Assembly: GCA_040255525.1 (NCBI GenBank)
Contig: JBDZVD010000011.1
Coordinates: forward strand, 34,511 to 98,510
DNA from: Rugosimonospora sp040255525
GTDB lineage: Bacteria; Actinomycetota; Actinomycetes; Mycobacteriales; Micromonosporaceae
DNA: 64,000 nucleotides
Direction of reading: 5' to 3'
In this document: positions 1-8,792 of the stretch, piece by piece
Layout of the letters: each line of letters opens with the position of its first letter
Numbering within the stretch: position 1 is the stretch's first letter
Notes under the pieces: model-generated
What the model was told of the DNA's origin: nothing
What the model saw: only the letters and a program-made list of their open reading frames with translations
Databases searched by the model: none
Translations under genes and position numbers: made by a program

Positions 1-1
1 G

Positions 2-1423
2 GATTCGTGCGGGGTCTGGGCACCCGACCTGTCCCATGTGGATGGACGCTTCTACCTCATCTTCACCGACGTGGCCAGCTTCGAGAGCGGGTACTGGGAT
101 CCGCGCAACTACGTGGTCAGCGCGCCGGAGATCGACGGGCCGTGGTCGGACCCGGTGCCGCTGCACGGGCGCGGGTTCGACCCGTCCCTGTTCCACGACG
201 AGGACGGCACCAGCTGGCTGCTGTCGATGAGCGCCGACTGGCGCCCGGGCCGGGAGCCGTTCGCCGGCATCGAGGCGCAGCGATTCGACCGGGACACCAT
301 GCGCGCGGTCGGTCCGGTCCACACGCTGTTCTCGGGCACCGAGGCGGGGATGACCGAGGGGCCGCGGCTCTACCGGCGGCACGGCTGGTACTACCTGGTG
401 ACCGCGGAGGGCGGCACGAGCTGGGAGCATCAGGTCACGGTCGCCCGGTCCAGGACCATGACCGGCCCGTACGAGGCCGACCCGGACGGGCCGCTGCTGA
501 CCTCCACCGGCCGGCCCGATCTTGAGCTGCAGAAGGCCGGCCACGGTTCGCTGATCGTCACGCCGGCCGGGGAGTGGTATCTGGCCCACCTGGTCGGCCG
601 GCCGTACGCCCCGCTCGGCAACTGCGTGCTGGGACGGGAGACCGCGATCCAGCGGGTCGAGTGGACCCCGCAGGGCTGGCCCCGGGTGGCCGGAGGCATA
701 CCGGCCGTCCAGGTGGCCGGCCCCGACCTGCCGCCGCATCCCTGGCCGGAGGAGCCGGAGGTCGACGACTTCGACGCACCCCGGCTCGGCGTCGACTGGA
801 GCACCCTGCGCCGGCCGGCCGGCGAGGACTGGCTGTCCCTGGACGCCCGGCCGGGCTACCTGCGCATCCACGGCGGCCAGTCGCCGGTCGGCCGGGTCGC
901 GCCGAGCCTGGTGGCCCGGCGGGTGACCGCGCCGGAGTGCGCCCTGGAGACGGTCATGGAGTTCCGTCCGGAGAACTTCCGGCAGCTGGCCGGCGTCACC
1001 GCGTACTACAACACCCGCAACTGGTACTACGCCTACGTCAGCGTGGACGATGACGGCCGGCGGGTGCTGGAGCTGCTCAGCCGCGACGGCGGGCGCCGGG
1101 TCGCGCACGGCCAGGCCCGGGTCGATGTCACCGGCGTCGACCGGCTCGGGCTCCGGGTGGAGTTCGACGGTCCGGTGGTCCGGTTCGGGTACGACGGCGG
1201 CGACGGATGGCGGGACCTGCCGGTCGAATTGGACGCGACCGTCCTGTCCGACGAGCACGCCGCGCAGATCGTCCCCGGCGAGCCGGAGGCGTGGGGCTTC
1301 ACCGGTGCCTTCGTCGGCCTCTGGGTGCAGGATCTGGGTGGGGACGGAGTGTACGCGGACTTCGACCGGGCCCGCTACACCACACGCCCGGTAACCACGG
1401 CGCCGCCGTCTGGCATTATCTGA
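2..1423 (+). CDS. GH43-family glycoside hydrolase (5' end outside window)
   Basis: The frame is open from base 2, so the true start lies upstream; 473 residues are visible. The product is a family 43 enzyme that likely trims xylose or arabinose from plant-type oligosaccharides. The first residues hold a WAPD motif of the first propeller blade. FDPSLFHDEDG carries the pKa-modulating Asp, and MTEGPRLY holds the general-acid Glu. The last 190 residues or so look like the concanavalin-like C-terminal domain of beta-xylosidases. I see no signal peptide because the N-terminus is missing. The stop is 3 bases before the ROK regulator, so the two are probably co-transcribed. Exact substrate is unknown. 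Confidence 0.85.
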   Translation, partial: DSCGVWAPDLSHVDGRFYLIFTDVASFESGYWDPRNYVVSAPEIDGPWSDPVPLHGRGFDPSLFHDEDGTSWLLSMSADWRPGREPFAGIEAQRFDRDTMRAVGPVHTLFSGTEAGMTEGPRLYRRHGWYYLVTAEGGTSWEHQVTVARSRTMTGPYEADPDGPLLTSTGRPDLELQKAGHGSLIVTPAGEWYLAHLVGRPYAPLGNCVLGRETAIQRVEWTPQGWPRVAGGIPAVQVAGPDLPPHPWPEEPEVDDFDAPRLGVDWSTLRRPAGEDWLSLDARPGYLRIHGGQSPVGRVAPSLVARRVTAPECALETVMEFRPENFRQLAGVTAYYNTRNWYYAYVSVDDDGRRVLELLSRDGGRRVAHGQARVDVTGVDRLGLRVEFDGPVVRFGYDGGDGWRDLPVELDATVLSDEHAAQIVPGEPEAWGFTGAFVGLWVQDLGGDGVYADFDRARYTTRPVTTAPPSGII

Positions 1424-1426
1424 GGG

Positions 1427-2644
1427 GTGACGAGGGCGGTACAGCAGACGACGCGTGACCTGCGTCGGCACAACCGTGCCACGCTGCTGTCCCACATCTA
1501 CCTGCACGGTCCGGCCAGCCGCCTGGAGCTCATGCACGCCTCGGGGCTCAGCTCCGCCACGGTGAGCAACGTGGTGTCGGACCTCATCCATGACGGTGTG
1601 GTGGCCGAGGCCGGGTCGGTGGACTCCGACGGCGGTCGGCCGCGCACGCTGCTGCGGGTCAGGCCGGACTTTGGGTACTTTGCCGGAGTCGACATCGGCG
1701 AGACCCACATCCAGGTCGGGCTCTTCGACGGCGTCCTGGACACGGCGGCGACCGCGACGTACCCGATCGCGGCGACCGGCCTGGAGCCCGAGCCGGTCGC
1801 GCGGCTCGTGCTCACCGGCATCGAGAAGGTCGCCGCCGCCGTGGGCGTCGATCCGGCCAGCCTGCTCGGCGTCGGCATCGGGGTGCCCGGGGCGGTCCGT
1901 TCCCAGCCGCGCGGCCTGGTGCACGCCCCGACGCTCGGCTGGTCGGCCGTACCGCTGGCGGACATGCTGCGCCGGGAGGTGCCGGTGCCGCTGTTCGTCG
2001 ACAACTGCGCCCGTACGCTCGGGCAGGCCGAGATGTGGCGCGGGGCCGGGCGGGGTGCGCGGCAGGCGATCGTCGCGCTGCTCGCGGTCGGCGTGGGTGC
2101 CGCGCTCGCGTCCGGTACCGCCTCGCTGCCCGGAGTCAGCAGCGCGGTCAGCGAGTGGGGGCACACCGTCATCCAGATGGGTGGCCGGCCTTGCCGGTGC
2201 GGGTCCCGCGGCTGCCTGGAGGCGTACGTCGGGGCCGAGGCGATCCTGGAGAGCTACCGGGGCACCGCCGGAAGCGAGCCGCTCACCGCGGCGGACACCG
2301 AGTCGCGCCTGGCCGAACTCGTCGCCCGCGCGGACACGTCGGCCGCGGCGGCACAGGTCCTCGCCGCGACCGGGGAGTACGTCGGCATCGGCATCGCGAA
2401 CCTGGTCAATCTACTCAGTCCGGACCGCGTGGTGCTGTCCGGCTGGGCGAGCGCCACGCTGGCGCCGGCCATCATGCCGGCGGTCCGGGACGCGGTGCGC
2501 CGCCACGCGCTGTCCTACATGTCCAGCGAGACCACCATCGAGCTGGGCCAGCTCGGCGCGGAGGCGGTCGCGTTGGGCGCCGCCACGCTGCCGGTGCTGC
2601 AGGTGCTCTCGACCGGCGGCCGGCCGGTACCGCGCGCCGGCTGA
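1427..2644 (+). CDS. ROK-family transcriptional regulator
   Basis: A 405-residue ROK (repressor/ORF/kinase) protein. The first 75 residues form a winged helix-turn-helix (ASRLELMHASGLSSATVSN). It is followed by the actin-like sugar-binding domain with the DIGET phosphate loop and a zinc site, GRPCRCGSRGCLE, of the usual CxCGxxGCxE form. The GTG start follows GAGGG. This type senses a sugar and represses import and catabolic genes. It sits between the GH43 gene and an oxidative sugar operon, and two matching palindromes (2698-2710 and 6279-6297) are its likely targets. Kinase activity is unlikely because of the DNA-binding domain. Confidence 0.9.
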   Translation: MTRAVQQTTRDLRRHNRATLLSHIYLHGPASRLELMHASGLSSATVSNVVSDLIHDGVVAEAGSVDSDGGRPRTLLRVRPDFGYFAGVDIGETHIQVGLFDGVLDTAATATYPIAATGLEPEPVARLVLTGIEKVAAAVGVDPASLLGVGIGVPGAVRSQPRGLVHAPTLGWSAVPLADMLRREVPVPLFVDNCARTLGQAEMWRGAGRGARQAIVALLAVGVGAALASGTASLPGVSSAVSEWGHTVIQMGGRPCRCGSRGCLEAYVGAEAILESYRGTAGSEPLTAADTESRLAELVARADTSAAAAQVLAATGEYVGIGIANLVNLLSPDRVVLSGWASATLAPAIMPAVRDAVRRHALSYMSSETTIELGQLGAEAVALGAATLPVLQVLSTGGRPVPRAG

Positions 2645-2697
2645 ACCCCGCCGCCATCCCGCTGCCGTACGGTCATTTGACCATGCCGCATCTAGGC

Positions 2698-2723
2698 ACT
2701 TATCTTAAGTCGTAGACGAAGTC
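2698..2723. promoter_or_regulatory. Candidate ROK operator upstream of the aldehyde dehydrogenase operon
   Basis: ACTT-ATCTT-AAGT is a short inverted repeat (2698-2710). It is followed by CGTAGACGAAG, which is nearly identical to the sequence after the better palindrome at 6279-6297. The site lies about 75 bases before the aldehyde dehydrogenase start and just after the ROK gene. Binding by the ROK protein is an inference from position and repetition. Confidence 0.5.
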
Positions 2724-2796
2724 CGCGATCGGCTGCTGCCGCGCCGTGCCCGCACAACGGTCCGGCGCCGGCACCGCCCTGCCCTACGGAGCACAG

Positions 2797-4227
2797 ATGA
2801 CATTCCACCCCGGTGATGGCCAGCTCTACATCGACGCGACCTTCCAGCCCGCCGATCGCGGGGGCACCGGGGTGGTCGAGGAGAAGGCCACCGGTGCCCG
2901 GCTCGGCACCTACGCGCTCGGGGACGCGGCTGACGTGGCTCGCGCGGTGGCGGCCGCGCGGGCCGCTCAGCCGGCATGGGCGGCGCTGTCCGCTCCGCGG
3001 CGGGCGGAGTTCCTCCGCCGGTTCGCAGGCTACCTGCGCGAACACTACGAGGACCTGGTGCGCCAGAGCATGCGGGAGACCGGGGGAGTGCGGGCGAAGG
3101 CCGAGGACGAGGTGTCCACGAGCATCCGCCAGTTGGACATCTCGGCCGTGCAGGCAACCGAGAGCGCCGGCGACATCCTGGCCCCGTACAAGGCGGGCAA
3201 GCTGTCGCTGTCCCGCGCGGTACCGCTCGGCGTGATCGGCATCATCACGCCGTGGAACTACCCGATGAACCTCGCCATGCGCGCGGTCGCGCCGGCGCTC
3301 GGGTTCGGCAACACCGTCGTGCTCAAGCCCGCCGAGCTGACCCCGATCATCGGCGGTCAGGTGCTCGCGGCCGCGGCCGACCACGCCGGCCTGCCCGCGG
3401 GGGTGTTCAACGTGGTCACCGGCGACGGTCCGGCGGCCGGCGCGGCGCTGGCCGAGCACCCGGGCCTGGACCTGCTCGACTTCACCGGATCCCGGGAGGT
3501 GGGCCTGGGCATCGCCGCCGAGGCGGCGCGCGACCTGCGCCCGATCCGCCTGGAACTGGGTGGGGACAACGCCTTCGTGGTTCTCGAGGACGCCGACGTC
3601 GAGCTGGCGGCGTCCTGTGCGATGATCGCCTCCCTGGAGTTCCAGGGCCAGACCTGCATCAGCGCCAGCCGGCACCTCGTGCTCCGCGATGTCGCCGACG
3701 CCTACCTGGACGCGCTGGTGCGACGGGTCCGGGCGCTGCGGGTCGGCGACCCGACCCAGGCGGGGACCGACCTCGGACCGCTGATCAGTGAGGCGCAGCG
3801 TGACCGGGTGCACCGCGGCATCGTGGAAGCCTCCGTCGCGAAGGGAGCCACGGTGGTCGCGGGCGGCACGTTCGACGGCCTGTTCTATCAGCCGACCGTG
3901 CTGACCGGGGTCACGCCGGACATGCCGGCGTTCACCGAGGAAATCTTCGGCCCGGTCATTCCGGTCACCGTGGTCAACACTGAGCAGGAGGCGATCGAAC
4001 TGGTCAACGGGTACCCAATGCTGATGAATTCGGTATTCACCGCGGACCTGATGCGCGGCATGCGGGTGGCCGAGCAGTTGCAGGCCGGCGAGGTCCACGT
4101 CAACGACGCGCACGCCCGGCACGGCGCGGAGAACCAGATGCCCGGCTTCACCAAGCGGCAGTGGATCGGGGTGCAGCGCACCCCGCTGGCGCTGCCGGAC
4201 TGGGCCGCACGGCCGGCGCTGCGATGA
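2797..4227 (+). CDS. Aldehyde dehydrogenase (NAD(P)+-dependent)
   Basis: A 476-residue aldehyde dehydrogenase that oxidises an aldehyde to a carboxylate. Seen in the sequence are the Rossmann motif FTGSREVG, the catalytic Glu in LELGGDN and the catalytic Cys in GQTCIS. An in-frame GTG upstream (2746) would add 17 residues, but ATG 2797 has GGAG five bases ahead, so I use it. The stop overlaps the next start (ATGA). The neighbours, a hydroxyacid dehydrogenase, an aldose-type aldo/keto reductase and a sugar importer, point to an oxidative sugar route, for example oxidation of lactaldehyde or a semialdehyde. Substrate is not determinable from sequence. Confidence 0.88.
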   Translation: MTFHPGDGQLYIDATFQPADRGGTGVVEEKATGARLGTYALGDAADVARAVAAARAAQPAWAALSAPRRAEFLRRFAGYLREHYEDLVRQSMRETGGVRAKAEDEVSTSIRQLDISAVQATESAGDILAPYKAGKLSLSRAVPLGVIGIITPWNYPMNLAMRAVAPALGFGNTVVLKPAELTPIIGGQVLAAAADHAGLPAGVFNVVTGDGPAAGAALAEHPGLDLLDFTGSREVGLGIAAEAARDLRPIRLELGGDNAFVVLEDADVELAASCAMIASLEFQGQTCISASRHLVLRDVADAYLDALVRRVRALRVGDPTQAGTDLGPLISEAQRDRVHRGIVEASVAKGATVVAGGTFDGLFYQPTVLTGVTPDMPAFTEEIFGPVIPVTVVNTEQEAIELVNGYPMLMNSVFTADLMRGMRVAEQLQAGEVHVNDAHARHGAENQMPGFTKRQWIGVQRTPLALPDWAARPALR

Positions 4228-5288
4228 TCGGGGGCACCGCCGGTGCCGCGGGAGGCACCGCCGGCACCGGCTTCCCCGGCCCGGGCGGGCCGCGCGTCGT
4301 GCTGGCGATGTCCCCGGACCTGCCGGCGAAGCTGTTCGGGCCGGCGCTGGCCGAGCGGCTGGCGGCGGTCGCCGACGTGGACCCGGGACCGCCGCTGACC
4401 GAGTACGGCTCGGCGGCCGCCCGCGCCCGGCTGGCCGCCGCCGACCTCCTGCTCACCGGCTGGGGTGCGCCGATGCTCGACGCACGGGCGCTGAGCATCG
4501 CCCCCCGGCTGCGGTGCGTGGTGCACGCGGCAGGCACGGTCAAGCCTCACGTCGCACCGGAGGTGCTCGCCCGCGGGATCCCGGTCAGTTCGGCCGCGGA
4601 CGCCAACGCGGTGCCGGTCGCCGAGTACACCGTGGCGATGATCCTCCTGGCGAACAAGGCGGTACCGGAGATGGCGCGCGCGTACCGGACCAGGCGCGAG
4701 CGCATCGATCTGGTCGGCGAGTACCCGGGCGTGGGCAACTACGGCCGTACGGTCGGGCTGGTCGGCGCCTCGCGCATCGGCCGCCGGGTCATCGAGCTGC
4801 TCGCCCCGTTCGATTTCGACCTGCTGGTCAGCGACCCGTACCTGGACGCCGCCGCGGCCCGGGAGCTGGGGGCGCGCCTGGTCGGTCTCGACGAGCTGTT
4901 CGCCGGCAGCGACGTGGTGTCGCTGCACGCCCCGGCCGTGCCGGCCACGCGGGGCATGATCGATGCCGCCCTGCTCGCCGCGATGCGCACCGGCGCCACG
5001 CTCATCAACACCGCCCGCGGCCGTCTGGTCGACCAGGACGCCCTGGTCGAGCAGCTGCGCACCGGACGCATCAAGGCGGTACTGGACGTGACGGAACCGG
5101 AGATCACGCCGGCGGACTTGCCGCTGTGGGAGTTGCCGAACGTGATCCTGACCCCGCACGTCGCCGGGGCGCTCGGCAACGAGCTGTACCGGCTGGGTGC
5201 CATGGCCGTGGACGAGGTGGCGCGGGTCGCGTCCGGTGAGCCGCTGCGCCACCCGGTCGACCCCGCGACGCTGGCGATCACCGCATGA
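4224..5288 (+). CDS. D-isomer-specific 2-hydroxyacid dehydrogenase
   Basis: A 354-residue NAD(P)-dependent D-2-hydroxyacid dehydrogenase. The cofactor domain begins with VGLVGASRIG. Catalytic Arg is in NTARGRLVD, Glu in LDVTEPE and His in LTPHVAG. ATG 4224 overlaps the upstream stop (ATGA), which indicates translational coupling; a GTG at 4161 would extend the protein into the aldehyde dehydrogenase gene and is less likely. The first 20 residues are Gly/Ala-rich and probably disordered. It probably reduces or oxidises a 2-keto/2-hydroxy sugar acid in the pathway of this operon. Confidence 0.88.
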   Translation: MIGGTAGAAGGTAGTGFPGPGGPRVVLAMSPDLPAKLFGPALAERLAAVADVDPGPPLTEYGSAAARARLAAADLLLTGWGAPMLDARALSIAPRLRCVVHAAGTVKPHVAPEVLARGIPVSSAADANAVPVAEYTVAMILLANKAVPEMARAYRTRRERIDLVGEYPGVGNYGRTVGLVGASRIGRRVIELLAPFDFDLLVSDPYLDAAAARELGARLVGLDELFAGSDVVSLHAPAVPATRGMIDAALLAAMRTGATLINTARGRLVDQDALVEQLRTGRIKAVLDVTEPEITPADLPLWELPNVILTPHVAGALGNELYRLGAMAVDEVARVASGEPLRHPVDPATLAITA

Positions 5289-5312
5289 GCGGCGAGGATC
5301 ACCGCATGAGCG
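5276..5312 (+). repeat. 16-bp direct repeat duplicating the start of the aldo/keto reductase gene
   Basis: GATCACCGCATGAGCG occurs at 5276-5291 and again at 5297-5312, a 21-base period (seven codons). Each copy has an in-frame ATG, at 5285 and 5306. The first overlaps the upstream stop; only the second has a GAGGA ribosome site at good spacing. Confidence 0.7.
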
Positions 5313-6292
5313 TCGACACGGCGAGCCTGGGCCGGTTCGGGCTCGGTACCGCCCCGCTGGGCATCTTCCCCGACCTGGTCGACGACGGCGCCGCACAGCG
5401 GTGCCTGGAGCACGCGTACGCACGGGGCCTGCGGTACTTCGACACCGCCCCGTTCTACGGCGCCGGCCTGGCCGAGCGGCGCCTCGGTGCCTTCCTGGCC
5501 GGCGGGGTGTGGCCCGGGCTCGTGCTGTCCAGCAAGGTCGGGCGGCGGGTGATACCCGGGACCGCGACCCGGCCAGCGACGACCGTGTTCGACTTCGGCC
5601 GGGACGCCGTGCTGCGCGAGCTGGAGGACAGCATGCGCCTGCTCGGCCGCGACCGGCTGGACATCGTGTACATCCACGATCCGGACGAGCACTGGGCCGA
5701 GGCGATCGACCAGACCTGGCCGGTACTGGCGCGGCTGCGCGACGAGGGTGTGATCGGCGCGGTCGGCGCCGGGATGAACCAGGTCGCGATGCTGTCCCGG
5801 TTCGTCCGGGAGACCACGATGGACGTGGTACTGCTGGCCAACCGGTACACGTTGCTGGAGCAGGAGGCGGCCGGCCCGCTGCTGGCCGAGTGCCACGAGC
5901 GTGGCGTCGCGGTGGTGCTCGGCGGTGTGTTCAACAGCGGCATCCTGGCCACCGGCGCGGTCGACGGCGCCCGGTACGACTACCTGCCGGCGCCGCCGCG
6001 CGTGCGGGAACGGGTGGCCGCCATCGCGGCGGTGTGCCGGCGCCACGGCGTACCGCTGCCCGCCGCCGCGTTGCAGTTCGCGCGGGCGCATCCCGCGGTC
6101 GCGTCGGTCCTGGTCGGCGCGCGTTCCGCCGGCGAGGTCGAGGAGAACCTGGGTCACGCCACCCGTCCGATCCCGTCCCCGCTGTGGGCGGAGCTGCGCG
6201 AACGGGGCCTGCTGCGCCCGGACGTACCGGTGCCGGGCGCACCGCCGGCGGACTCAGATCGTTGCCCAGTTGTTTCTAACGACTTTCCTTAA
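5285..6292 (+). CDS. Aldo/keto reductase, aldose 1-dehydrogenase type
   Basis: A 335-residue (beta/alpha)8 aldo/keto reductase. The tetrad is visible: Asp in RYFDTAP, Tyr in FYGAG, Lys in LSSKVG and His in YIHDPD. The sequence most resembles the L-fucose or D-threo-aldose 1-dehydrogenase group, which oxidises aldoses to lactones with NAD(P)+. Two in-frame ATGs exist: 5285 (coupled to the upstream stop) and 5306 (with GAGGA ahead, giving 328 residues). It is the third gene of the dehydrogenase operon. The 3' end overlaps the palindromic operator that precedes the transporter genes. The aldose-dehydrogenase role is inferred from family resemblance and neighbours. Confidence 0.85.
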   Translation: MSGEDHRMSVDTASLGRFGLGTAPLGIFPDLVDDGAAQRCLEHAYARGLRYFDTAPFYGAGLAERRLGAFLAGGVWPGLVLSSKVGRRVIPGTATRPATTVFDFGRDAVLRELEDSMRLLGRDRLDIVYIHDPDEHWAEAIDQTWPVLARLRDEGVIGAVGAGMNQVAMLSRFVRETTMDVVLLANRYTLLEQEAAGPLLAECHERGVAVVLGGVFNSGILATGAVDGARYDYLPAPPRVRERVAAIAAVCRRHGVPLPAAALQFARAHPAVASVLVGARSAGEVEENLGHATRPIPSPLWAELRERGLLRPDVPVPGAPPADSDRCPVVSNDFP

Positions 6293-6303
6293 GTCGTAGA
6301 CAA
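6279..6303. promoter_or_regulatory. Candidate ROK operator upstream of the sugar ABC transporter
   Basis: ACGACTT-TCCTT-AAGTCGT is a perfect 7-bp inverted repeat with a 5-base centre (6279-6297). It is followed by AGACAAAG. The right half and following bases repeat those of the site at 2698-2723. It lies 100 bases before the substrate-binding protein start and overlaps the stop of the upstream gene. Confidence 0.6.
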
Positions 6304-6402
6304 AGCACGTCGAGCCCGCGATTATGAATCGCCGAGGGCCATGCAGGCGCCTTGCTGGCCACCAGGCCGACCACTACCAAACACAGAGCGAGGAACGGAT
6401 CG

Positions 6403-7716
6403 ATGAGGAAACGTCACGTGCGATGGGCAGGCGTGGCGGGCGTGGTGCTCGCCGCCGCCCTGGTCGCGACCGGATGTGGCAAGGGCGGCGACTCGAGTGC
6501 CTCCGGCGGCGCGTCGGGCGGCAAAGTGAACCTGACGTTCTGGGACTGGGACCCGAACATGGACAAGGTCGTGGCCATCTGGAACAGCGCACATCCGGAT
6601 ATCCACGTGACGCTGAGCAACCCGGCGGGCGGCGACCAACTGGTCAGCAAGATGATCACCGCGCACCAGGCGAAGAACGGTCCCGACATCGCGAAGGTCG
6701 AGTACCAGTCGCTGCCGTCGCTGGTGTCCGGTGGCGTGGTCCGCGACATCACGAGCTACACCCGGGACGCGGTCAAGGAGTACGACGCGGCCACGCTCGC
6801 CTCGACGAAGTTCGAGGGCAAGGTGTACGGGCTGCCGCAGGACTTCGCGCCGCTGATGCTGTACTACCGCACCGACGTCTTCGCGAAGTACCACCTGGCC
6901 GTACCGGCCACCTGGGAACAGTACGCGCAGGAGGCGGCGACCCTGCACCAGAAGGCCCCGGACGTGTACATGACCAACTTCGACGCCGCCGACCCCGGCT
7001 GGTTCACCGGACTGGTGCAGCAGGCCGGTGCGGCATGGTGGACCACCAGCGGCACCAGTTGGCACGTGGACATCAACGGCGCCGCGTCGAAGAAGGTCGC
7101 CGAGTACTGGCAGAACCTGGTCACCAGCGGCGTCGTGCAGAAGAACCCGTCGTTCTCCCCGCAGTGGAACAAGCAGATGAACACGGGCGCCCTGGCGACC
7201 TGGATCTCGGGAGCGTGGGCGCCGGCCCAGATCGGCGGCATCGCACCGGCGACCAAGGGCGACTGGGCCGTCGCCGCGCTGCCCGCGTGGACCGCGGGTG
7301 ACCCGAGCACCGGCATCTGGGGCGGTTCGGCCACCACGGTGACCACGGACTCGAAGCATCCGGCCCAGGCCGCGCAGTTCATCACCTGGCTCAACACCAG
7401 CGCCGACGCGCTCAACGCGCAGATCCAGCAGATCAACATCTACCCGGCCGCGACCAGCGGGCGCTCGCTGCCGATCCTGAACAACGCGCCGGCGTTCTTC
7501 CCGAACCAGCAGAACTTCTACAGCATCGTCAAGCAGGTCGCACCGTCGGCGAAGAGCTTCCCGATGTGGGGCCCGAACGTGACGGTCACGTTCAGCAGCT
7601 ACACCGACGCCTTCTCCAAGGCGCTCCAGTCCGGCGGCTCGTTCGACTCGGCGCTGGACACGATGCAGTCGGCGACCACCGCCGACATGAAGAAACTCGG
7701 CTTCACCCTCAACTAG
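6403..7716 (+). CDS. Sugar ABC transporter, substrate-binding lipoprotein
   Basis: A 437-residue extracellular solute-binding protein of the carbohydrate (CUT1) type. The N-terminus is a lipoprotein signal: positive MRKRHVR, a hydrophobic stretch, then a lipobox ending in TGC, where the Cys is lipidated. The mature part starts with a Gly/Ser linker and then LTFWDWDPN, typical for these proteins. ATG 6403 follows GAGGA by eight bases; an upstream in-frame TTG at 6352 is rejected because it would bury the signal peptide. It delivers a sugar to the two permeases downstream. A strong hairpin after the stop probably keeps its expression above theirs. Confidence 0.93.
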   Translation: MRKRHVRWAGVAGVVLAAALVATGCGKGGDSSASGGASGGKVNLTFWDWDPNMDKVVAIWNSAHPDIHVTLSNPAGGDQLVSKMITAHQAKNGPDIAKVEYQSLPSLVSGGVVRDITSYTRDAVKEYDAATLASTKFEGKVYGLPQDFAPLMLYYRTDVFAKYHLAVPATWEQYAQEAATLHQKAPDVYMTNFDAADPGWFTGLVQQAGAAWWTTSGTSWHVDINGAASKKVAEYWQNLVTSGVVQKNPSFSPQWNKQMNTGALATWISGAWAPAQIGGIAPATKGDWAVAALPAWTAGDPSTGIWGGSATTVTTDSKHPAQAAQFITWLNTSADALNAQIQQINIYPAATSGRSLPILNNAPAFFPNQQNFYSIVKQVAPSAKSFPMWGPNVTVTFSSYTDAFSKALQSGGSFDSALDTMQSATTADMKKLGFTLN

Positions 7717-7721
7717 GCAAC

Positions 7722-7755
7722 CGCCCCGGGGCCCGCACCGCCGGGCCCCGGGGCG
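7722..7755 (+). terminator. Attenuator-type hairpin between binding protein and permease genes
   Basis: A perfect inverted repeat, CGCCCCGGGGCCCG with its reverse complement after a six-base loop. It begins six bases after the binding-protein stop and has no T-run. In ABC operons such hairpins stabilise the upstream mRNA or reduce read-through into the permease genes. Confidence 0.65.
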
Positions 7756-7802
7756 CCCCGCCGCCCGGCCATGCACGGGCGGCGCCGAGCGGAGAAGGTC
7801 TC

Positions 7803-8792
7803 ATGACACTCACCGATCCGGACTCCCCGCGAGTCCTGCCCGACCCGCCGGGCCCCGCCGCCCCGGTCATGCCCTCCGGGGGCGGTCGCGGCGCGCGGTC
7901 CGGCCACGGGCGGCGCGGCGGCGCGCGGCGCTCCGGCCTGCCGTACTTCCTCGTCCTGCCGGCGGTGCTGCTGTTCGTGCTGTTCATTCTCGCGCCGGGC
8001 GTCTACGCGCTGCTGCTGAGCTTCCAGGCCCGCAGGGTCACCGGAGGGCTGCTCGGCGCGGGCAGCAAGGTGGTGTTCGTCGGGCTCAGCAACTACCGGG
8101 CCACGCTCGCCGACTCCGCCCTGTGGTCCAGCGTCCTGCGGATGCTGCTGGTAGGCGTGATCACCATCCCGGTCATCGTGGGAATGGCTCTGATCTTCGC
8201 ACTGCTGCTGGACCATCCGCGGGCCCGGCTGACCCGATTCTCCCGGCTGACGATCTTCCTGCCGTACGCGGTGCCCGGCGTCATCGCGACGCTGCTGTGG
8301 GGCTTCCTGTACCTGCCGGCCACCAGCCCGATCGGCGGCAACCACGTCAACTACTTCGGCTCGGTCACCGTGTTCTTCTCGGTCGCGAACGTCGCGGTCT
8401 GGGGCGCGGTCGGGTTCAACATGGTGGTCATCTACACCGCCCTGCGCGCCCTTCCGCCGGAGATCTACGAGGCCGCCCGCCTCGACGGCGCGTCGGAGTG
8501 GAAGATCGCGCTGCGGGTCAAGACGCCGCTGGTGCTCCCCGCCGTCGCGATGTGCACGCTGTTCACCGTGCTGGCCGCGCTGCAACTGTTCAACGAGCCC
8601 AACACCCTCCGGCCGCTGTCCAACGCGATCTCCTCCGACTGGACGCCGCTGATGAAGATCTACACCGACGCCTTCGTGAACTCTGACATCTACCGGGCCG
8701 CGGCTACCTCGGTCCTGTTCGCCCTCGCGGCGCTGATCCTGTCGTTCGTCGCGGCGCGGATCGTGCAGTCGCGGGTATCCGAGGGGGAGTAA
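7803..8792 (+). CDS. Sugar ABC transporter permease (MalF type)
   Basis: A 329-residue inner-membrane permease. After a Pro/Gly/Arg-rich cytoplasmic tail of about 45 residues come roughly six membrane segments, beginning YFLVLPAVLLFVLF. The EAA loop that contacts the ATPase reads EIYEAARLDGASEW. ATG 7803 is preceded by GGAGAAGG; the longer open frame from 7566 overlaps the binding protein and is rejected. It pairs with the next permease. No ATPase gene is nearby, so a shared MsiK-type ATPase encoded elsewhere is expected. Confidence 0.93.
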   Translation: MTLTDPDSPRVLPDPPGPAAPVMPSGGGRGARSGHGRRGGARRSGLPYFLVLPAVLLFVLFILAPGVYALLLSFQARRVTGGLLGAGSKVVFVGLSNYRATLADSALWSSVLRMLLVGVITIPVIVGMALIFALLLDHPRARLTRFSRLTIFLPYAVPGVIATLLWGFLYLPATSPIGGNHVNYFGSVTVFFSVANVAVWGAVGFNMVVIYTALRALPPEIYEAARLDGASEWKIALRVKTPLVLPAVAMCTLFTVLAALQLFNEPNTLRPLSNAISSDWTPLMKIYTDAFVNSDIYRAAATSVLFALAALILSFVAARIVQSRVSEGE

